In this document: piece by piece, positions 10,619 to 22,400 of the stretch
How the letters are laid out: each line of letters starts with the position of its first letter
Position numbering within the stretch: position 1 is the stretch's first letter
DNA from: Notospermus geniculatus
Lineage: Eukaryota; Nemertea; Pilidiophora; Heteronemertea; Lineidae
Direction of reading: 5' to 3'
NCBI GenBank assembly: GCA_002633025.1
Contig: NMRB01000209.1
Coordinates: 40,573-104,572, forward strand
DNA: 64,000 nt
Notes under the pieces: model-generated
Seen by the model: the letters and a program-made list of their open reading frames with translations, nothing else
Told to the model about the DNA's origin: nothing
Databases searched by the model: none
Translations under genes and position numbers: made by a program

Positions 10619-12237
10619 ATAAATGCATTGTCTTCAACCAGGCAGGGTGATCAGAAAATAGGAACTTCCACACATAAAACTGCTGCCATCTGCTTCCCAT
10701 AGGCCTAGATTATTGTCTGAGGAGTTGGCCCCCACTAAACATTTTCCTCCCACACAGAGACGTCCAGCAAAATGCCATCCTCTGGCCACATGCATCCTGT
10801 GAATGTGCTCGCCACGGGTACCATGCTAGTACTAGTAATGGGCAGTCAATGTGTTAAATTGCGCCTGCAATTCCTTATTCTGATTCACTTCAAGATGTCC
10901 AAAATCATCTTATGTTGTCATTGGGTGTATGTTGAGGATTTTTCATTTTAAACCCTTTTCTACATACATGACAAGTACCGACAAGTTGAACCCTGACCCT
11001 CTTCCCTCAGGGGGTTAATCAATGCGGAACAAGCATCCAGTTCATAAATCTTCATGAACCAACAAATCACGATGAATCAATACAATGGCATTGTAATGAT
11101 ATTTATCCCTTTATTTCCAAGAAATTGTGACTCAGTCCATGTATTGTGTAAGGGCATATACCTCGGGCATGGTTTGTGATAAAAGCTTCACAGTGTTACA
11201 GCATCATTGATGATGACAGTGATTTCTGATGTGAAAATCATAGAGTGTGTTCTCAGCTGTCAGATGGTCGTGTCAGTCTTTCAACGTCCACTATACGGGG
11301 TGTCTCAAATCATTGTCTTTCAGCGAAGGTACATAGTCAGCCTACATTGTCTTATTCCTTGTAATTGTGCCGTTCTAAGGTGAGGGTTTCCGCCAGGATT
11401 ATTTTTGAGGGGTGATGAGGAGGCCACTCATAGCATGGTTGCGAAGTGCACGGGGGGCGCACGAGGGGAGGTGTCCCCCTCATATAGAAGTTTTTTGAAA
11501 TGGAGGGGGAAAGCAGTGCAAAAGAAGCGATTTCCAAGCATCTGTTTTGCTTCATTTTGAAAAAAATGAAACAAAAATCAAAAGTTACCACTGTCATGAT
11601 ATAATATAATATAGGTTTGAAAACGTTTGTTAGCAAACCTAAGATAAGAGGATGATATGCCCCTCTGAAATACATGTAAGTTGAGGGGAGATAGATCACC
11701 CTCTGGCAGACACACTGGCCATGCATCCTGAGGTGATCAGCATTGCTTCTCTACCTACATGATCAGAGGATGTAGGGAGCAAGTGCTAAAGGACCTTGAT
11801 TACCTCAGGATTGTAAGTGCTGACTATAGTTTATCATCTATAGCCAGCATCTCCAGAATATCAAGCCGATGATATAAATGGGATATATCAACATCGCCCT
11901 TCCATGTACAGTCACGATGTCCTTCCTCATTCGCAACTCGTCCTGAGTCTATTTTTAGCGCATGAAATCACCCTGTTGTTCTTCCTGCCTTCCATTCACC
12001 CACTGGGGAGTTCTCCTGTGATGACTCAAACCCTGATTGGACAGGTGGAGTGAAACCCATGTTCCTCATCACCATGGTTACGAGTAAACAAACTTCCGAT
12101 GAGATCACCACCAGGAAAGCAATGCATTGTTTTTGTCGTTTCTTCTGATTGTGTCAAGCCGGCTTATTTTTGGGCAGAATCTTACATGTACCTTCTTTTC
12201 GACCAAAATATTTCTTATGACATTGATGTGGTCATCT

Positions 12238-12365
12238 GAGTTGGAGTGGCATAGTGGAAACAGCAGCACCTCTCACTTTTCAGGTTGTGGGGTCAATTCC
12301 TATTAGAAAGTCATTCAGTGCCTTTTGAATTGCAGGTTTTCTCCAAGGCTCTGGTAGGCCTACTA
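12238..12365 (+). mobile_element. tRNA-derived SINE fragment
   Basis: A box A-like GAGTGGCATAGTGG is followed about 40 bp later by a box B-like GGTCAATTCC and the tail TTTTCTCCAAGG. The same order is seen at 22313 (+) and 46180 (-), so this is a dispersed SINE family. Confidence 0.5.
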
Positions 12366-13989
12366 CTGTACAATGTACATAACTTTACCTGGCATTCTCA
12401 ACATATAAATAAGCTATCATTTACGTAGTCGAAGACTCCATCCCAAAACCCGCAAATATTTTACATGTAATTTTATATGAGCTCTTTTATCAGATGATGA
12501 TCCCAACTTTAACTTATTTGCACAACTCTCATATTTTGTCTAAGTGGTCCTTGAAAATTTCATATTTGGCTATTTGCTTAATGAATTAATTGGCTTGATT
12601 CGTTTACGTATCTTGTTTGGTTAATTGATTTTCTGACGAATTTAATTAGTTCTGTCAAATTGGAGTGTGATTTTGAATTATAATGTGACCCACTGATTGA
12701 CCTTGTGATAGGAGAATTTTATGACTTAAAAACCCCGTTCCACAGTGTCAAGATCAAATTTTCTGAATAGGCTGAACCATATTGATGAAGTCATCGGACC
12801 TATAAAAAAATCAGCATATTCAGAAAATTTCATTAAATTGACAGCATAAGATTTTAGAATGGGCAGGGTTTAAGTGCTGTACATGTACATTACATTACAT
12901 CGTGCATGTACCGTACGTAGGCTACCCCATGTTCATTACTTCCTTGGGCTGCAATCACATAGAGAGATGCTACACCGACACGCCGCCGGTTGACAATGGC
13001 TTCACAAACGGCTCGCCACCATGAAGCCATTGTTAACTGGCATACCTGTATGTGAACCCGGCCTTGGTGAAGCACAGAGAATGCGGTGATCGAGTTGTAA
13101 CCCACCTGGAGCAGATTACGTCACCTTCATTAATAATAATACTACCCCTTTAAGCAGGCCACCTTGTCTCCAGGTGTTCTGTTCCAGCCTGCACAATGAG
13201 CAATACAAACTTGTGTATGCACGGTGATAAAGCCAGGGTGTTGCCCAAACTGGGGTGAGTCACCACCGGTGGCTTGGGTCCACCCCTGTGCATCATCATT
13301 ATTCTGAATGGACACTCAAACGACAGCAGCCAAGCTCGCAAGAGGGCTTCCTAGGCCTGTGCATACCAGCCACATGAGTGGGTTTTCAGTTTTCGATTGA
13401 TTTTTTCGCTTTGATGATTACTCATTGTTTATGGGCTAGGCCTATGCAAGGATTGTCCGTGGGTTGTTGACACTGTTGAGACAGTCACTCCAGCTTCCGT
13501 GAGAGTAGTACCCTCTTGACCTCCTCAACTTTTCATTTTTTTGGGCCTCAGACTGAATCACTTTGTACACTGTTCACGAATTTCGGATATCTCCACAGAA
13601 ATTTGTGCAATGGATGAAAATTTTGAGGAAATTCATTCGGACCTTTCAGTGAAGCATTTCTTGTTTTTTCGGCATTCTTCTGGATTACATTTTATAACAG
13701 TGGATTATTTCTTTGGAAACTCGGATTGAATCGCTCCGATCAATGGACATCGGATGGAATAGCTTGGATAATTGCATCTCTTGTGGCGGTTTTCATCTCT
13801 TCATAACTTTGGTGGTTTTCGACATTTTCGTTTTCGGCATCTTTGATGCATGCAGTTGCGTTGAAGAGAATGACCCCAAAACTGCAGGCCTAGCTGAGCT
13901 GCTGAGAGTGATTGCAAATATTTTGGTAAGTTGTGGAAATTAGCCACATTGGTGATAACCAGAGCATTAGAACTGGAATACTCTTGTGA

Positions 13990-14143
13990 ATCGGCGCCAC
14001 CTTGTGGCAGACCAGTCTTAGATTGGCACCACCTCGTGGCAGACCAGTCTTAGATCGGCGCCACCTTGTGGCAGACCAGTCTTAGATCGGCACCACCTTG
14101 TGGTAGACCAGTCTTAGATTGGCGCCACCTTGTGGCAGGTCAG
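13990..14143 (+). repeat. 32-bp minisatellite, about five units
   Basis: Units of ATCGGCGCCACCTTGTGGCA plus GACCAGTCTTAG repeat with a few substitutions. The units are directly adjacent, without unique spacers, so it is not a CRISPR array. Confidence 0.9.
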
Positions 14144-15402
14144 GGAAATGGCTGATTTACTGTGGGTTCGAAGCAAATTGCCATTGTCGTTCGGAAGTTG
14201 ACATGAAAACAATAGAATCGAATGATGGTGTGCTGCCTCCCGCAGTAAATTAACCATTTCCTTTAAAAAAAAATGAAGCTAGACTTGAGTCGAACGCCAT
14301 GTTGATTTAATTAGGCAAATAATGTCTGATATGAATTGATTTGCATTAAAATTATTTACACAGAATTTGATCATTCTTATTGACTGATTAAGAAAATAAT
14401 GTGACTTGAAAACTTATCCAAGAAACGTGAGAAGTTAGTTATAATTCCTCCAAGGTTTTGTCGAGGCCTTGAGACCATCTGTGCATCCAAATTAATTATA
14501 AATAATCTAAACATGACAATGTCCTTTGTTTCTAAGAAATATTGGTGAACTTAAGTCAGCTGATTTCACTTTATAATTTGCTGTATTTGAGGTCATTTGT
14601 GCATCCTGAAATACCATGAATTAGTCGTTATTGTCATGCATGGCGTGACCCTCATACCCGTATCATAACGGAACTCACATTCCGAAACATGCAAGATACA
14701 ATATTATAAACTTGTTAATTCCATATCATTATAATGGGGTGTTTTACATGAATTTTTAAATTGCGCCAGTTCGTGTAGTTACAGATCGAATTAACATGAC
14801 AAATTAACACCCTACATGACTGATCGCCGTATCGGAGCGTTTAAGCTCCCAATGATGAGTCATACACGCCATGCCCATGTACAGGAGGTGAATGCACTGT
14901 GGTTTCATGTGTGTGTGCATCATGCGTATCATGATTCAGACAAATTTGTCCTTGAGCTGTCCTTAAAACGTTTCATGAATATGCCATGCTGTGGCTGACC
15001 TGTTGCTGTCGCTCCGCAGTGCATCTCTCTGGAAGTGGAACTATTTGACTCAGAGGCTTGTCAGAGCCAGAAATTGTCACAATCGACAGATTTTCATTTG
15101 GTGATTTAAAACTCAATATTGTACAGCTGGCTAACATTGATGACAACAGGGACAATAGCACGCCGCCCGGTTTCTATTTTTACCAGCGAAGGTCGGACAA
15201 ATATTAGATAACAAGTAGACTTTACTGAGTGACCACATTGTTGATGGTGAGACAAGACAAAAGCAGGGTCGGACAAACACAATGAAATTGACACGCCCGA
15301 CGTCACTCGGGCGGTTCGCTATTTCTATATGAATACAGGAAGAAACCTAAGCAGCATGCACAATTCTGCATTACATGTAGCATGCCAGCAAACATGGGTG
15401 AT
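14144..15402. other. AT-rich stretch, no gene seen
   Basis: No frame with splice context or recognisable domains. Nothing else stands out. Confidence 0.4.
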
Positions 15403-15432
15403 CAGGGGCGTAGCTAGCGGGGGGGGGGGGGG
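15403..15432 (+). mobile_element. Truncated end of the GGCGTAGCT MITE family
   Basis: CAGGGGCGTAGCTAGC and a run of G are followed at once by an unresolved base (15433). This is the left terminus of the family seen complete at 5493-5773. The rest is missing at the assembly seam. Confidence 0.6.
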
Positions 15433-15440
15433 NAATACAA

Positions 15441-15752
15441 CCCTGAGTTGTTTTAAGAAATCAAAACTGGCGTTACAGTGTAGTGAGGAACACAATACAG
15501 CCACTGTACAATGAATCATATCCCTGGATTCCAGGGCCCATATTCATAAAACCTTGCTAGGCTTAGTTGCCTGCTAAAGTCCCTAATTTGAACAGGCAAA
15601 TGTACACAACTAGCAACCAACTAAGCAAGCAAGGTTTTATGAATATGGGCCCAGTATGTCATGTGACAGCCAACACATAGATCTTGTTTAAAGCGATGTT
15701 CCACGTGAGAATTTCACGTACAAGTTGGCTCTCAATGGGTGATTCACCGTTA
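15441..15752 (+). repeat. Dispersed 310-bp repeat with hairpin, copy 2
   Basis: Second copy of 2755-3067, with the hairpin at 15534-15652. It begins 8 bp after the unresolved base at 15433, and its last 28 bp form the first part of a 46-bp tandem array. Confidence 0.7.
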
Positions 15753-15908
15753 TTGGTTCGTTATGACTTATTGGCTCTCAATGGGTGATTCACCGTTATT
15801 GGTTCGTTATGACTTATTGGCTCTCAATGGGTGATTCACCGTTATTGGTTCGTTATCACTTATTGGCTCTCAATGGGTGATTCACCGTTATTGGTTCGTT
15901 ATGACTTA
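15725..15908 (+). repeat. 46-bp minisatellite, four units
   Basis: Four units start TTGGCTCTCAATGGGTGATT. Copy 1 of the larger repeat holds only the first part of one unit, so the array expanded after the copies separated. Confidence 0.9.
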
Positions 15909-16108
15909 TACTCTGACCAAGAACACAAACAACTACCCATAGTTTATGGTGAGTAGCCCATAGAGAGCCAACTTGTGCAAGAAAACTCGCATGTGGAGAA
16001 CTTTAGTAGGCCTATTGAGACAAGAAGTCTATGGCAACAAACACAGGGTCTCAAAATGCACGTCTGTAACAGAATCACATACAACTGATCTTGTACCAAT
16101 CATGTAAA

Positions 16109-16325
16109 CAAGGAATGGATTGTCTCAAACATTCATATAGTGCATAAATTCAACAAGTTCTGCTTTGAGCAGAAACAATTAAACTTTGATTAGAAAACTC
16201 TGACATGGAATGGATTGTCTCAAAACATCAACTAACTATTCACATGACTTAGTGCGTAAATTCAACAAGTTCTACTTTGAGCTGCAACAATTAAACTTTG
16301 ATTAGAAAAATACATGTATAACATG
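16109..16325 (+). repeat. Direct duplication, ~100-bp unit
   Basis: Two blocks share GGAATGGATTGTCTCAAA, AAATTCAACAAGTTCT and CAATTAAACTTTGATTAGAA in order. They lie just downstream of the stop of the HAD-GMC gene, probably in its 3' flank. Confidence 0.7.
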
Positions 16326-16453
16326 GAATGATTGAAAGAAACCAACAACTGATGTCAAACACCTCATGTTCCCAGACACCAGATCAAGAGCACCTTTTCG
16401 AGAGGCAGAGCTCACCCACACGTCCATCACCGCCCGAAGAGGACAGCCTGATT

Positions 16454-19400
16454 TCACTCAAGAATTGGCGGCGTGTAAACTCGAGCACTGCTTTTTGGCA
16501 ATGGTGGATTGCCGAGGATGACATCCGCTGCCTTTTCGGCTACCATGATAGTAGGCCCGTTCAAATTACCACTGACAATACTCGGCATGACAGACGCGTC
16601 AACGACACGCAGACCATCAACGCCGAAGACTCTGCATTCATTATCAACCACTGCCATTTTATCATTCGCGGGTCCCATTTTGCACGTGCAACTCGGATGA
16701 TACGCGCTGTCAGCCTTGGCTCGCACAAACGCGTCCAGCTGCTCATCCGTCTGAGCGGATGGACCGGGAAACAGCTCAGCACCGCGGAACTCCTCAAAAG
16801 CTTTCTGGGCAAACACTTCACGAGCTGCTCGTATTGATTGCCTGAACTCCCAACGGTCTTGTTCAGTGGCCATGTAGTTGGGGTCAAGAACAGGGTGGGT
16901 GCGTGGATTTCGGTCTGCTAGTTTCAAGGATCCAGTACTGGTGGACCTCATTGGACCAACATGGACTTGGTATGCATGGCAATCCCCCATCTCTCGTCCG
17001 TGGTCATTCACCGTTGATGGTAAGAAGTGGAACTGGATGTCTGGGTGCTTGGCTTCGGGCCCGGTGCGGATGAATGCACCACTCTCGAGATGGGCGGTCG
17101 CTCCGTCTCCGTCACGTCGCAAGATCCACTGCAGACCAATACGGATCATGTTGTGGGGGAATTTCCACTGGGCGCTATACAAGGTAATCGGTTTCGTGCT
17201 TGCCTGCTGCACGTAGAGCTCGAGGTGGTCTTGTAAATTCTCTCCCACGCCTGGCAAATGGCTGACGACGGGAATCCCAAGATTCTTCAAGTCATCAGCG
17301 TTTCCGATTCCCGAGAGCATGAGAAGTTGTGGAGAATTGATCGCACCGCCACTGAGGATGATCTCATCGGCGTACACCTGTTGTGTCGTCCCGTTCTTTT
17401 CATATTCAACTCCAACGGCTCTGTTCCCCTCAAATAAGATTCTCGTCGTCAATGCCAGTGATTCTACGGACAAGTTCTTACGGTATAAGACCGGGTGAAG
17501 GTAGGCCATAGCGGCACTCCAACGCTGGCCTTTATAGATCGTCATATCCATCCAACCAAAACCTTCTTGCTGGTAGCCATTCATATCACTCGTGTAAGGG
17601 TATCCGGCCTGTACGCCAGCCTCAATGAACGCTTCATGCAAAGGATGATGGGAGTGACCACGCGAAACGTGCAACGGACCCTCACCACCACGATACTCAT
17701 CAGCTCCAAGCTCATGCGTTTGTGCTTTGCGGAAATACGGCAAGCAATCTGCGTAGGACCACCCCGAGGCGCCCTCATTTTCCCACCGATCATAGTCAAA
17801 GGCATGTCCTCGGATATAAACCATCGCATTCAGTGATGACGACCCGCCCCAAACACGACCACGTGGCCAGTACATGATGCGATCATCCATATGCTTCTGC
17901 GCGACAGTGTGGTAATACCAATTATACTTGTCATCACACAAGTTGTACATCAACGCGGCCGGCATGTCTATTTTCCACGAGGAATCCTTCGGGCCGGCCT
18001 CAATCAACAGAATCTCATTACTTTCACATGCTGACAGTCGATTCGCGAGAACACACCCGGCTGACCCTGCGCCCACGATGATATGACTGTAGGTGGGGAA
18101 CTCTTTGGGAGACGGACGTGCGGACGGTTCAAATGATGATGAACGCGTGGCAGACGTGGTTGATATTGAACGTTTGCCCATGACCTGAGCTGACCCAGAC
18201 ATAGACCTGAACGCACTGGATGAAGAAGGCATAACATTACCTGAGTCTGAAACAATATCAGAATTTTCTGACACACAATTTGGGAGCACAATTGGTAGAA
18301 CATCCTTCACTGTTGGGACAACGAAGTCTGCCGCATTGCTAAGTTCACGTTCCGTGGCGACGCCACTAAGTACACCTATTGAAGCACCCAGCAACGCCGA
18401 CTTTCCCATGCCAACGTCAGCTTTCGTGTCGCCGACCATCACAGCGTCTGCAGGATCAATGTTCAATGCCTCACAGATAAGAAGCGCATTTCGTGGCGAA
18501 GGTTTCGGTTTTGTACCGGGATCATCTCCGCAGACGACCATATCAACATTGTCGAGGATCCCAAGGCGTTCTAACGTATCGAGCGTGTTCTCCCGACTGT
18601 CAGCCGTACAGATGGCAATCTTGACATCGTTTTCTTTCAACGTCTTAAACAGATGGACGACATCACCGATCGACTTGAGAATCTTTTGATGGACATTTTC
18701 CGACCCATCTGGTTCCCGCAGCTGAAAAGATGAGAGGTCAACATATATCATCCATACGGCTGGAAAACTGGTCCAGTTCTTTTAGATCATGGGCATATAG
18801 TTGGTGACATGAAAATGAAAACAGAAGTGTGCCAGTGCCGGTATCAACCATAGAGTTGTAACAAGTATACCCGGTAGCCACATTCTACTAGCCCAGCTGG
18901 TGGGGCATGTCTCTTTCACTCAGGTGGTACAACGCTGGACTAACATGCAGGAGGTCTCCGGTTCAAATGCCGTTGTGCCTCTTCATTTCTTTACAGACTG
19001 ATCAAGGAATGAAACAGCTGTAATAGGTTTGGAAGCTGCTCCTGATATGATGTTGAGCCTGGTCAAAAAAACTTGAAAGACACCGAAACCCCCATCATAG
19101 GTACCCATTGGAAAGCTCTCAGTGAGTACTTTCCAATGAGTACCTATGTGATAGCATCTCTGTGCGACTTCATGATTTAACATGTCTGCCAGTGGCACTG
19201 AAAGATTTTCACAATCCGTTTTAAAGGACCCACCTGGTCAACAAGAGTCCTTGCTTCTTCTATTCCTATCCCTTCACTGATGAGCATTTCAACCAAAGCC
19301 TGACTGACCTGGGCGTTAGTCCCCTCGGCAAACACACCTGGCTTAATGACGGCGTTGATACGACATACGCCAAGTGTATCGAGAACTTTAGATGAAACAC

Positions 19401-22400
19401 GTAGTCTTGATGACAACTCCAATCTGAAAAGTGCAAAGTGAGATACATGTATTTACGATTAGAAAGAACATAACTAAGATTGTCACATCGGGGCTGGGAA
19501 CCAGCTTGGGCCATGCAGGCCTTTTCCTGTAAAAAACACAGGGGTGCCAAAAAAAGCACCTCTCAACTCTCACCTTCACCCCTAGCCGTGCTTTTTTTCA
19601 TCCAATAATTCTTCCACCTAAATAATATGCTACATGTTTCCATGTTTTGTTTGTTATCACTTGTCATTGAATGTCTTATCACTGTATATACTCTACACTT
19701 GGTGGAGGGTTGTAACCCAGCCTATCTATCCCTGGCTTAACACTAGTCACTCACTGTCCTTAAAAGCTCTATGCGAGGCGTGCGAAATTCAAATTGCATT
19801 AAGTACTAGGGGTGCGTTTTTTGGCGCACCTCGATCAGATTTTAGGCGTGTGATGGTGTGCGGGTGCTATAGCACGCCTTAAACGGAAAGGCCTGCCATG
19901 TTTTACTAAATTATGGTTCACATAGCAGTTACACTTGCACGGATGATGGACGATCAGAGGACATGCAGTGTTTTCAAAACACAGGACGGCATCTGTGACC
20001 CAGTGTGGGAAAACCAGGCACAAGTCTCCAGCATGTGGTAGGGCCCTTGACTACCCTCATAGGTCATCAACTCATTGCTAGAATAGCACCTCTGTGTTAC
20101 TGTCAGCTGAATTGATTTCAGCCTTTGTGGTGTAACCATTGCTGTAATCATTAACCATTTCCTCCTGGGAGACATGTGCCTGGTTTTCCCTGATCGGGTC
20201 CACTGACGTACCGTCTCGCGTATTCCATTGCCCAAGGTGTCCACATAGAATGAAAACAAATAAGAGTGCCATCTTTATCAAATATCACCAACTTGTACTT
20301 CTTATTTTTCAGCAGGACCTTTTTCTCCTCCGCCACGTTAGCCGCCGCATGTGACTCCTGGGCAGATTCTTCGGGAAAAACTAACGGCAGGACGTCAGTC
20401 ACACTCTCAATGATATGACTGGCATTCTGGGACAGATCGTCGACACTTCCAACGCCCGTCAGAACACCCACCCGCATGCTGAAATTTGCCGATATGGCCA
20501 TCTCCATGTCAACTATTCTGTCGCCGACATAACAGGCATGAGACGGATCGACGTGGAGGGCGTCGCATATCATCAGAAGATTATGCGGTGACGGTTTAGG
20601 AATACTCGTCGGATCGTCAGCGCAGACGATCTTATCAACAAACTGACTGATTCCTAAATTACGCAAAGCCGTAATTGTCCCACTTCTTGTATCATCAGTA
20701 CAAACAGCAATCTTGATTCCGTGATCGTGAAGGTTTTGGAACAGATTGACAAGATCGTCCAACATGTTTAACTGTAGGGGACTGGTCGGATTGCATGTTT
20801 TCCAGTTCTCGTTTATAATGTTGGATGCCTCCGTGAAATGAATTCCCTCACAAGTCAGGATATTGATCAAGACCTTCTTCACGTCTTCCTCCACGCACTC
20901 CGCTAATATTCCTGGCATAATTTTATTTGTTTTGCTGCAGATCCCCAGGACCTTGTAAAGTTTCTCCTCAATCTTTAGACCGGTTGCATCTTGTAATCTA
21001 CAAAAGAAGACAAATTGAATCTCCCTCAGAACATTGGGCGGTATGAACAAAGTAGGCCTACCGGTATAGTAAATGCTTTTACTTCAGCATTGTACCAGAC
21101 TCTCCAATGCATTTGTACAACAGAAATCCCAGAATTCACTTCTGGGATCTCAACTAGAAAGTGCCTGAGGAAGACCCCGGTTGGGGTCAAAAGTTTTCAA
21201 ACTTCGGAGACGACTTATGTTTACTATTTTGTGTGTCGTTTTTTGTGCTTTACATGTACAACAGAAAGGAAGTAAAAACATTCACTCATTGATATTCGCC
21301 ATGGCATAGGTTGTGTCAACTCTATTGGGGGACCCTTGATAGCCTGGTGGTTATCTCGTTCGCTTAGCACGTGGGACCCGCAGGTTTCGCATTGAAATCC
21401 TGGTCCATTAATCATTTCTGGCTCTACAGTCTGTCGCAGGGGACAGTAATTCGTGGCGCTTGGTACATTGTCATTGTGCCTTTGCAAGGGCAAGTCCTTA
21501 AAGCACCACGGTATTGCCACTTTCTGTCGACAGCCGGCGCCACCGACACCATTCTCCAATACTGTGGTTAAGCCTTTCGCCCCAGTGTTGGAGAATGTAT
21601 GATTACACTACAATGCACGTAGTAGCATGCGTGGTTTACCAAGTCGTCAATAGAGGTCTCTCTTAACACGGGTATGTAACGCAGGATTGGGAAGCAATAC
21701 TGTGGTCCTTTAATCTAGAGCGGTCCAGATTATGGAGGTCAGAATGAATAAGACAATGACTACTCTCGAGCTTCCACAAAGGAAGGTTTACATGTAACTC
21801 TTCCAGTGCGAGTGACAATTTCATCAAAACAGAAAATATATAGACGAGGAGACGGAGGATAACCCTGTTAGGTACCGGTCAGTGAGTATTCCATGGAAGG
21901 AATGCAGTGACAACTTTCTGATAGGGATACCGTTTTGATTGAGTTTGTAGGTATTTTCCAGGCTGTTCGTAAGTACATATTTTCAAGAATGTCTCTTGAC
22001 AACGAAAGGGTTTAAAGATATTTTACCTTTTGACCATTTTCCTAGCCCAGGGGATGTACAAGGAATGGTAGCAGATGAGAGTGCCATCTTTATCGAAGAC
22101 AACCAATGAAAGTGTCCGTTTCTTGTATGGTGGTGTTACTCCAGCAGACGAAGTGTTTAATGACGTGGGATTCTTCTTGTTGTCCTGTTGTACAGCAGAT
22201 TCAGTGGACTGGAGTCTGGGCTCTGTTGTTTGGAGTTGATGACTGACTGGTTTGTCGTGGAATGCTGGAAGGAAATAAATATTGATGCCTTTTGGTTTGT
22301 AATGAAGGGTTGTCAGAGTGGTGCAGTGGATTACATTGATGCCTGTCATCTCTGTGGTTCTAAGTTCAATCCCCAGAAAGACTCATTCCTCACGTGATGG

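Larger units (their letters stand above)
8457..13989. other. Long stretch without supported exons
   Basis: This may be intron of the MRL-like gene. It holds a hairpin element (10541-10618), a SINE (12238-12365), a diverged repeat at about 11381-11727 that starts AGGGTTTCCGCCAGG, and inverted repeats near 12750-12845 and 12960-13060. A weak exon-like segment ends at a GTAAGT at 13926, but I do not recognise it. Confidence 0.4.

Noticed and set aside
13713-13943. Possible exon ending at GTAAGTTGTG on the plus strand
   Set aside because: It does not continue the MRL exon in frame from the nearest acceptors, and I recognise no domain.
13990-14143. Possible CRISPR-like array
   Set aside because: The units are contiguous and 32 bp long without unique spacers, and the setting is an animal genome.
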